64,000 nt of DNA from Hybos culiciformis (Eukaryota; Arthropoda; Insecta; Diptera; Hybotidae). The position numbers and the translations under genes were made by a program. This document shows positions 37,205-47,120 of this stretch, piece after piece. How positions within the stretch are numbered: position 1 is the first letter of the stretch; the number at the start of each line of letters is the position of its first letter. The stretch spans positions 28,649,619-28,713,618 of the forward strand of contig OZ023275.1 of the NCBI GenBank assembly GCA_964007475.1, written 5' to 3'. Under the pieces are notes generated by a model. The model worked only from the letters and a program-made list of their open reading frames with translations, was not told the DNA's origin and searched no databases.

Positions 37205-37227
37205 ATTAGCTAAGTGTGAACAAGCTA
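37068..37227. mobile_element. About 160-bp MITE with terminal inverted repeats flanked by TTAA
   Basis: The sequence TAATAGCTTGTTCACACTTA at 37065 and onward is the exact reverse complement of the end at 37202-37230; the shared 29 bases include the flanking TTAA halves. Taking TTAA (37064-37067 and 37228-37231) as the target duplication leaves TAGCTTGTTC...GAACAAGCTA. A TTAA duplication is typical of piggyBac- and Kolobok-type transposons. There is no ORF inside. Confidence 0.65.
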
Positions 37228-37244
37228 TTAAACTATATATTCAT

Positions 37245-38194
37245 CAGGGCTGCCAGATTGGGGAATTTTTTCCCCAAACTGAGGAAATTTATAGTTTGGG
37301 GGAAAAAAAAAAAGTTAAAAAAAACGTGGGGAAAAATTTGAGGAAAATATTTTTTTCTGAGGAAAATTTGAAGAAATTCAGAAATATTGTGTTGACGTTG
37401 GCAATCAATAATATTTAAAATTTCATACTCGTAAATTTTTTTCACCCTAATGATTTTAAGAAATTTATATCATTACCATATTCTTCTACGTACGTTGAGC
37501 TCAAAATCTATTGTTGGAACTAAACTTTTTGATTTACAACATATAAGTACCGCATAAAATCTGAACACATTAAAAATTTGAGGGAATCTTGCAAAATTAA
37601 GCTGTTTTTGGGGAAAAACTGAAGTGAGTAAAACCGTTATACAATTTTTTTTTTTTCTAATTTACGCTTAGTATGCTGACACAAAAAAAAGTAGTACGCT
37701 GTGGAAAAAAATGAGATTTTTCATATACATTTTTGCTGCTGAAAAATGTTTGAAAATTTTTTTTTTAGTTTTTGCTTTGTAGTACGCTGATAAAAAAAAA
37801 AATTGTTTACTGGGTGACAAAAAATCTATTTTGCAGCTGCTCTTTTGCAAATATTTTTCTACCCAGGAAGATAAATGATTGCAAAAACTTGACATTACAA
37901 AAAAAAGTTTGTTTGATTTGTTTATTATTGGGTTAGAATAATAAAAAATTAATAAAAATAATCAGATGCTTGTTTCAAATAGTTGTCAAAATTTATCAAA
38001 CATTTTTCAAATATTTTTCAGTGATATTTTTGCAACCTTTCTTTTTTCACAGCGTACTAAGCCTTAGGCAAAAAAAAATTTTAGTACACAAAAATATAAA
38101 AAAAAATTTGAGGAATTTTTTTAAAAAAGTGTCTATTTTGGGGAAATTTCTTGAAAATTTGAGGAAATTTCATTCATTCCATCTGGCAGCCCTG
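37245..38194. mobile_element. Non-autonomous hAT element, 950 bp
   Basis: The termini are a perfect 14-bp inverted repeat, CAGGGCTGCCAGAT at the left and its complement at the right. The identical octamer ATATTCAT flanks both ends (37237-37244 and 38195-38202), an 8-bp target duplication. CAGGG termini with an 8-bp duplication define the hAT superfamily. The interior has subterminal GGGGAAA/GAGGAAATTT motifs and repeats of TAGTACGCTG, but no transposase reading frame. Short ORFs at 37233-37445, 37668-37895 and 37970-38224 belong to the element and are not genes. Confidence 0.88.
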
Positions 38195-38202
38195 ATATTC
38201 AT

Positions 38203-39215
38203 AGTTTTCACCGATTGTCATTGACGTCTTTAGTACCAAGGCAGCTTATAGAAATCGTTTCCCTATTTGACTTCGCATACCAAATAAAAAAAAATTGTAT
38301 TGAAAAGAATTCGATTTAAATTATTTTAATATTTTTAATATTACTTAATACTTAGGCATATGCCTTTTACTGTCGCGCTACCGGCTGTGATTAAAATTGT
38401 ACTCTAGGTTCGGAGCAATGAAGATTACCTTTTTATCTTGATCTTGACATTTCAAAAACGAAAATTTCTTTTGGCTAAATAACAATACTATGTGAAAAAC
38501 ACAGCGTACTCTAGGAACTTTATGGCATTTTTAGTCACTATCAGCTAATCCAAGGTGCTTAATAAAGAAAAAGTTTTTGGATAAGCTAGTTCGGAAGCTA
38601 CCTCGGCAGCTAATCCGAGAAAAATTTTATATGAAATTTATTCAATAATGCAAGAAATATCCAAGAACAACTGGTTATCCGAAATTTCGGAAACAATCCT
38701 GCAGTCTGTACAAAATATTACAAGAATTTATGTTTTTTCTTAAACATTGATTTTCACTTTGAGTGTGTTACTGTGTTTCTAGCGGAACAGCGCAGCGTAA
38801 AATAATGTTTGTCTGACTACTCCAACCAAAAAGCTAGCGCAATGTTGCGCTGACGTTAGAGATTGAGTCATTTTATTTTCAATTCTTTCCTTTTATCATT
38901 AGTTTGGTTTGGTGTTTTTGAAACTTTTATATTTTTTTTAATATTTTTTTTTTAAATAATAACATTGAAGAAAAAACTTCTGAGTTCTGACAAATTAATT
39001 AGAATTTTCTGTGTTTTGTGTAATTAATTAATTAAAATTTTAACCTGCAGTGAAAAAACAATTTAATTTTAAAATAAGCAATTTTTAATTTTTAAAATAT
39101 TTATTAAACTTTCTTTTATGTTTTCAATGTTTATCAGTGCATAAAAATTAAAAAAAAACACAAACTGAATCTTATTTAAAGTGTAAAAGAAAAAAAAGTG
39201 TAATTAAAAATTAAA
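38203..39215 (+). other. Upstream region of the PP2C gene
   Basis: About 1 kb between the hAT insertion and the phosphatase start codon. It is less AT-extreme than most of the window around 38780-38870 (AACAGCGCAGCG, GCTAGCGCAATGTTGCGCTG), which may be promoter sequence. No coding exon was seen. Confidence 0.4.
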
Positions 39216-42200
39216 ATGTCTTGTGAGGAGCTTACAAAATACCGTTCATTTTTGGAAGAAGTTTCTAAAATTTCTAAAGATGATGAGGATTTCCTTCAAA
39301 TAAAAATGTTTGTATATTAATTTTATTATTGAAAGTAACCTAGCTTTTCTACCGCTTTCCCACCTTCTCAAGGGAATAGGAGCTTACCTGAACCTGTTAT
39401 TTTAATTTTTTTTTTAACCATCTCTTTTTCGGTTTTTAGACTAGAAGAGTAGGTATAATAAGCAATAATTGGACATTTTCCCGCCTTTTTGTAGGTGTCT
39501 ACCAGTACAGTAGATACTACCAAGGAGCAGACGAGTATTTACAAATAGACACATAAGGCTCGAGCCTAGGCCTAGAAATAATTATATGCGGTAATTTTAT
39601 AAATATAAGTATACCTAAAACGCTAAAAACCAGAATTGGAATAATTCATAAAGATTTTATCTGTTTGGCATAATACCTACACTTCCTTATTAAAAACTTT
39701 GTACCTATAGGTACAAATAAGTTGAGAAATAAAGTTAGGCACTAGGCGGTAGGTAGGTATATGTGCAAATTTGTCACTGTCCGCCAAGGAGGACATAGAG
39801 TGAATTGAAAAAGGTTGGTAAAAATTTCAATAAGCATCGTAAGTGAATGTGAGAATGTGAAAAAAAACTCACGAACATTCTACTTGGGCACCTACAATTT
39901 TGACTCGAAACTTCAAGCACCTACGTAGCTTTATCTAAATCTAGATTCAGATAAGTACCTAGTAGGTATCAGGTAGGTACATTAAAAAATAGAAGATTAT
40001 CGAGTAATTATGTTCAAAATATGATGGAGAAGTTAGTACCTATGTATTAAAGATACATATGCTCCTTACCTATCTACATATATGCTTCTTACCTATCTAC
40101 AAGATAAAATATTCCTTTCTCTCATTTGTCAATGTACCTATTAAAGTTATCCCGCTATCCTACCTACCTAACTAAAAGTATTATCAGTTGCCTATCCCTA
40201 ACTTATTCTGAAATTAAAATTTTAACTAAATAGGTAAGTATACAAATAATAATAAAAAAACATGTTAAGATGGCGATGATGTGATATTTGTGACCTTTAT
40301 GCAATTTATTTAGAAAAAAAACGAAATTTTAAAGCTTTTTTTTAAATTTTATCTAATGTTTTGTTCGTCATATGATGATAAAATGTAAAAATTAAAATTA
40401 AGGTGTTTTTTATTTATAATTTTTTTTTAGGTATTCTTACCGGTTAAATGAGTCAGAGATTAATGCTGAGATCATCAATTGTTTACTACAATATTTATCA
40501 GATAATAAATGTCCCACAAAACTTCAAGCACCAATTATTCAAAATGTACTACAACAATTACAAGATTCATTAAAATCAAAAGAAGATTCAGTTAAGTCTG
40601 GCTATGATGAGAATACGAAAACATTTGAACCATTGAAAATAAAAAACTATGTTCTAAATCGAGTGAAATTATTTTGTCAACAACTTTTAGATAATGTTGA
40701 GTTTAATAAAATTTTACCACAACTTCAGCAAAATAATAATTTTGAAGCAGCTGCTGGAGGAGTGCATGATGATCAAGAAAATCCTATGTATGCTGTAGGT
40801 TCAATTAAAAACAAACGACGTTATATGGAAGATGTTTACACGATTATAAATGATTTTAATTCTATTTATAATATACAAAATTCTAGTAAAACTAATTTTT
40901 ATGCTGTATTTGACGGTCATGATGGTTTCAATTGTGCATACTACAGTTCCAGTCAGCTACCGTATGTCTTGGCTTCAAATCAATTATTTTTAACTAATTT
41001 GCCAGAAGCAATAAAACAATCATTTTTACAAGTTGATTCGGCTTTTGTTGAAAAAGCTTATTCTCAATCAGTAAAAGGTGAGCACATATTTTATATTCGA
41101 ACAGTAGATTGTTTAAGATTTTTTAGTTATCCCAGTATTTTCGAACTGGCATATTTCACAATGATTGCTTCACATCTACGAATATTGATATGATAAGACA
41201 AATGAAAATTTTTAAACATTTCCTTATAATTATCTCAAATGATAATTTTTTGTTTATCAAACATTTTTTTTCCGTTTCTAAATTTAAGGTGGAACTACTG
41301 CTTTGGTTGCACTCCATCAACCTGATGTAAGACGACTTTACATTGCATACGTAGGAGATTCTAAAGCGTTGCTAGTTAAACAAGGCAAAATTTTACAAGT
41401 TGTTGAACCCCATAAGCCAGACAATCCCAGAGAAAGAAAACGAATTTTGGCAGCTGGCGGGACCGTTATAAACTGGGGTGGAGTTTTACGTGTAGATGGC
41501 TTATTAAATTTGTCCAGAGCTATAGGTGATAGCAAATGTAAACCTCATGTCACAGCTGAACCTGACATTATTGAACTTGAATTGGACAATAAAGAGGACT
41601 TTGCTATTTTAGCTTGCGATGGTCTTTGGGATCATTTACCTGCAGATCAAGTTGCCCAAATTGTTTACCAGGGATTGAAAGAAAATTGTGAAGATTTACA
41701 AAATATAACAAGACAATTAATAGAAAAAGCTAAACATGAAGGTAAAAAATGCTTAATTGCTTCATAAATGAATATTTTCATTGGAAGTCAATATATTTCC
41801 AAATGATTAATATTTCTTTTTATATTACTTATATATCACTCAATTTTAAGTTTTTTTTATTAACTTAAGGGTCTGCGGACAATATAACGATTGTTATAGT
41901 TTTTTTGAAGCATCCAAGCCTGATAGCCAAAAATTCCTGGAATTTGGAAGTTGTTGATTATCAAATTCAACATAATTCAAATTTGCCAATTGATGAATGC
42001 GATGAAGATGAGGAAAAAATTCTGAAACTTCAATATAGCCAAGAACAGAACGCAGATGAAATAGATTTGCTTTCTGCATTTGCATGTGATAAGTTTAATG
42101 GGATTCAGAAGACTGCACAGGCGAATGAAAAAGTTGATGCATTGTTAGAAGAAAAATTTCAGGAACATTTTTCATCAGGTAAAAATTTTGACATAATTGA

Positions 42201-43907
42201 TGAACGTTTGGAAAATGATCTGATTGAACAACATAATTCTGAACTTGGTGAAGAATCTGAAGAAGATGAGTGGAACTACATTCAATTGAAAGAAGGCGAA
42301 GGAGAAAAAAAGATTATTCATAATAATGAAGTAGTTCCAAATAATGATGAAAATCGAGTTGGGAAAAAGGAAAATAATGAAATATCAGTCGATTTGTTGA
42401 ATCTAGATGATAGGCTCGATTTGATAAAACTGAGAATTGGCGATAGCCAAACAAGTGAACAAAAGTTATCGAAAGATGATTCGAATCTTGACGGTGAATC
42501 TGAAATATCTGAGCATTCTATAATGGAAAATTTAATAAATTTGAATGGAGGCACACCGGTGGGAAAAATATTCAAAGATGATGTAATTGTAGCCCAATCA
42601 CCACGTAGAGGTAAAATATATCTTATAAGTATTAACTATCTTACATTTTATAAAACCAGACCAATCTACTTGAAAATTGGTACTCTACAAATATCCATCA
42701 TTCAGTTCAGTTTTTTTTTTAAATAAATCTGCTAGCGTTCTATCCACACAAATCTTTAGGCATCTCTACAGAGCGCATTTAAGAAAAAAAATTTTTTTTT
42801 AATTAATGTATGATAATTTTGTTTGAAGGACTTTCAAATATTTGGTTAAGGTGGTTTTTCATCTTCAAATCTTTTCTTTTAGGTACAGAAACAGATATGG
42901 TGAATATTCGAATTCCAAATGAAATTGAGTTTACAGATGAGGCTGCAAAGCGACCGCATGAATCAAACCAAGTTGCAATTAATGGTGTATGCAAAATAAA
43001 CTTGATGGAAAATAAAGCATTCGAGTACTCTGATCCGATAGAAATAGAAACACCTGTGCATAAATCTGAAACATTACTCGTCTCTCCAATACAAGAAGCG
43101 TTAAGAGCTGAAGAAACCAATGAAGATAAGTGTAACAGGGATAAAGAAGAAAAAATGATTGGATCATCAAATAATGAGGTCCGCAATGATTCACCAGTGA
43201 ATCAAATAAAAAAATGTGAGAAAAATATATTAAAATCAGATAATGGAAAAAAAGTTGTAGATCAAAAGGTCGTTAATTTGAGAGCAGTCAAAAATAGGGT
43301 CATGAAAACTTCACCTATTGTTTCCAGAGCTTTAAAAAAACCAACAATTCCGTTAGCTACTAAAAAACCAATAAATGTTACTGCCCCAACTAAAACAACA
43401 ATTTCCTCGAATTTGAAGACTTTACCGCCAAAGCAAATTGTTATTCCTCCTGAGAAAAAAATGTTAACAACAATCAAATCACGGATAGATAATAAACCGC
43501 CAGCGTCGTTAATGGTAAGGAAACCTGAAAACTTGTCTAGGAATAGTGCAAAAAAAGCAACAACAACAATATCATCCACCACAGTAAGATCTGCACCACT
43601 AGCTAAACCTACAATTCGACCAAATTCAGCGCAGCCAATTTCAAATAAATTATCAGATCGTCTCCCAGTAGCGAAAACACATCTAACGAAACGACTATCA
43701 CCAAGGGAAACTGTAAGTTCAGCTTTGCGTAAAAATGAGCTTACTAAAATCAAGCGACCAGCTATCAAATCATCAATAACGGCAAAAGCTACTGATGTAA
43801 AAAAAATTGTACCACCAACCACAAAAAAACTTATTCGTAATATTTCAACGAAAACTACAGAATACACAGAAAATCCTAAAGAAAACTTAGAAAATTCGAA
43901 TAAGTAA
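39216..43907 (+). CDS. PP2C-type Ser/Thr phosphatase, PPM1E/PPM1F (POPX)-like, with long C-terminal tail
   Basis: Metal-dependent protein phosphatases of this type dephosphorylate Ser/Thr; POPX members act on PAK and CaMK kinases (family knowledge). Exons: 39216-39307, 40431-41077, 41289-41741, 41870-42610, 42883-43907 (2958 nt, 985 residues, phases consistent). Residues about 1-140 are a helical N-terminal part. PP2C motifs follow in order: RRYMED (161-165), VFDGHDG (190-196), GGTTALVA, AYVGDSKALL, PHKPDNPRERKRILAAGG, LSRAIGD, ACDGLWD and SADNITIVIVFL (about 398-410). Metal-binding Asp residues are present in each. FDGHDG replaces the usual FDGHGG. The remaining 570 residues are an acidic Glu/Asp-rich segment, then a basic Lys/Pro/Ser/Thr segment (about 750-970) with no domain I recognise; typical relatives lack this. 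Exon 1 ends at a weak donor (AT/GTTTGT). ATG was chosen as the only one that joins exon 2 in frame. Confidence 0.85.
39308..40430 (+). other. PP2C intron 1
   Basis: A 1.1-kb intron with many scattered TACCTA/TAGGTA motifs (about 39700-40180), a degenerate simple-sequence character. No nested gene was seen. Confidence 0.6.
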
Positions 43908-45142
43908 AATTTTCTTCATTCTAAACTTATAAGTACACTCCTTTTTTTTTTCTTTTTAAGTATTGATATGAGCATTAATTATACTTCAAGATATTTTAGT
44001 TTAATACATTTTTCACCCTTTTCAATGTTGTATAAATAAAACGGTTGAGTAGGGGATGAGAAAAAGATGCAAACATTGCAACTCAGAATTTTCTATTAAT
44101 GTACGATAATAAATTTTAATATATTGTAATATCAACTTTTCAAAATACAAAGCACAGCTTTCAGTATTTTATTTGCTTAGTTTTTTATCTGTACATTTTT
44201 GTTGCTTGTAAATTAAAAAAAAAATTTTTTTCGTAAGAGTACATTAATTCTAGAAACTAATGCTTTTTCATATAGAAAACAACTTACATAAAATATTTAA
44301 GTCCGTTTAAATCGTTTTTTGAATTATCACATCCTAGTATCATATTTAATATTTGCAGGAAGGAATTAAATTTCCAACAATATTTTTAATTTTAACATAC
44401 GAATGTCAATCACTAAAATAATAAGAATACAAAATATGTTATTTATAATTAATAGGTTATGATAATTAGATGCGGAAAAAATAATGTTTATAAAAGTTTG
44501 GGATAAAAGTTTTATTTCGTTTAAATCTAAGTTTTGTCATTTCCGTAAAAGAAATATAAAATTGCTCTTTAGTTCTCTTTCAGTATTTTAATTAACTTAA
44601 CACAGTTTACTGTAATTAATTTCAAACTTAAAATATGCTGTAAGAAATCTGTATTTATTTTTTAAACAAATCTTATTTCCAAAAATACGTCCCATATTAA
44701 TATTTTTAGCATCACAAATAAATCGAATCATAAATTTACATATAATTTTTTTATATAAAATGTATATTATATTTAGTACGAAAACTGTTTTTATTAAAAT
44801 GCTTAATTAAATATTAAATAAAATGACAAAATGGGAGTTTTATTTTTTTTTAAACCATCAAGAACTTAGTTCTGGAAGAAGTACTTGAAATACATAAAAT
44901 GGCTTCGAATTAAACTTCAAATGAGGATTCTTACATTCTCAAAATAAGTTAGTATAGAAACTGAGATTTTCTATATATAAAGACATATATTGGAATGCTC
45001 TAAGTTTATAAAATTATAATGGTAATTTAATTTACTCTATAAGTGATTTCATTTATTTGAAAAAATATTCTGCATTCAATTTGTTATCAAAAGTTTAATT
45101 ATTTTTTAAATATATTAAATATAAATACGTTATATCTTAATA
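43908..45142. other. PP2C 3' UTR and convergent intergenic DNA
   Basis: This follows the PP2C stop codon. An AATAAA within TATAAATAAAACGG (about 44030-44043) is the first plausible polyadenylation signal. The rest is AT-rich without recognised features. Confidence 0.4.
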
Positions 45143-45422
45143 CATATATAAAAATCAGGGTACGCGCTTTTAAAACTCAAGAACCACTGAACTAATCGAT
45201 ATCATTAATTCAATCTGCAGGAAGGTTTCTATTAAGTTTTGTCGCACTGGTATTGGTGGTGATATATCTCGAAAAAACCCATTTATGGTTAGTTTTTAAT
45301 GTAGAAAAATCAAGACAACCAACGCAACCCACCCGGTCCCTCCTGCAGACAAAACTATCAAATAGTCCGGTGATTTTAAAGTTTTAGAAACACGTACCCC
45401 GAACGTCAGATTTTTATATATG
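45143..45422. repeat. 280-bp interspersed repeat with 14-bp inverted ends
   Basis: The ends CATATATAAAAATC (45143-45156) and GATTTTTATATATG (45409-45422) are exact inverted copies. Just inside lie GGGTACGCG on the left and, inverted, GGGTACGTG on the right. The interior is GC-richer than its surroundings (CAACCCACCCGGTCCCTCC) and has a CACTGAACTAATCGAT phrase like those in widespread arthropod repeats. No clear target duplication was found, so the class is unknown. Confidence 0.55.
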
Positions 45423-46487
45423 AAGAAAATTATAATTAAGTCTTGCGGGGCAGATAATCTAATACTAATATATAAAATACAGAAAATATTTTTCCAAAAA
45501 AAAAAGAATTCTATTTAACAAAAAATTATCAGATTTTTTGAAACTGCCAATTTCACAGTGCAGTACAGGGATGAATAATTTACAATATACTTTATTGCTG
45601 ATAAGAGGATCATGTAGGGATTTTATTAATAAAGCCGATTAAGATCATTTTAAAGTAACATTTGAAGGAACTCCCGAATCGTTTCATACTGGTATATACA
45701 TTTTTAGAATCGTTTAATATTAAATGACCAAAATCTCATCAAAACTTTTTTATAAATAAAAAAAAAGTTCTGAAGAGAATTTTAATACTTAATCTGAATC
45801 GATTCTAAAATTTTTTTATAACAGTCCGAATATTTTTTTCTAATTTCTCCAGTATAGCAACTTTTTTTTTCAATATCGCCACAAAGAAAATAAATTTTAA
45901 AAAAATATTCTGATACAGTGTAAATATTGTATTTGGAAATAAATATCATTTACTTAAATGTTTCGAAGAAATACAATCAACTAAAACAACCGATAAGAAT
46001 ATTCAAATTTCAACAGGATTTTTAAATTTATTAATTTTGGGCTAAGCTTTTTTCATAAAATAATGCCGCATATTATATTATGTAAACAAACGCAATCCTG
46101 AAAAGTTGATGCAGCAAGTGTTCTTAGAGCTGAAGAATGAATTTTATTTTTAAATAATTTAATTTTCAAATTCTTAATTTCATATAGGTACCCATTAAAA
46201 TTTGCTAAAAAAAAAAGGAGATTTTTATTTTTTTGCAGCACCTTCTCTCAAAACTTCCAGCCGTTTCTGAATAATAAATAATAAGATACGATTATAAAAA
46301 TAAATCGGAGCATTAGTTTATTTTTTAAGTAATTAAAATCATTATAGAAAATTGATCAACATCACAAAAAATACGTACATATGTAGTATAAAAAATTTTA
46401 ATTTCTGCCAAACACGCAGGATAAAAAACTAAATCTAAACTAAAACTAAAGAATTTATGATATGTATTAAAAAAAAAAATTTTAAAA
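45423..46487. other. Intergenic DNA / F-box gene 3' UTR
   Basis: About 1 kb of AT-rich sequence 3' of the convergent F-box gene. No exon, RNA or bounded repeat was recognised. Confidence 0.4.
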
Positions 46488-47077
46488 CTAAATTTTATCA
46501 GGAGAAATATTTATATGAAATTCTGAAAATTGAAAATATTTCAATCTTCGAAAATTTTTGAAAGCGTCCATTACTTTGTCAACGTTGTCCATTGTTTGAC
46601 ATTCAGATAAATCCAGATTAACAATAGAAGGACAATTTTTGGCAAGCATTCCAATATCAGATGCACAAATTGCAATATTTGGTAAGCATAATGTTTTTAG
46701 TTCCAATAACTTAATACTTTTTATAAATGATACATCGGTGATTAATTTACAACCTTTCAAATTAAGATACTGCAGTTTATATAATCTCGAAATTGAAAAA
46801 CCTTCTTCTTTGTTAGTTTCTAAATTTATACCTGTTAAAGCATAATCTGAAATCTGGAAATAAAAAATTATCAATTTAAAAAATAAATAATGTTAGCAAT
46901 TGTGTAAATTTAAAATTTTAAATGTATAAATGCGTAAACCCGTTAAGAACCTTAACGGGCTAAGTTAAATTAAATTCATCTGGACGAATTTTATTAGTTA
47001 TTGTTTACATGTATTATTTTTGAAAAACGATTTAAGATATATTCTCCAGTTTTATTTCGTCGGTTCGATTAGGAAAA

Positions 47078-47120
<43 letters not shown>

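Noticed and set aside
43262..43867. 201-codon antisense ORF opposite the PP2C tail
   Set aside because: It is the complement of a Lys/Thr/Pro-rich coding exon. Such codons give few antisense stops, and the sense frame connects in phase to the phosphatase.
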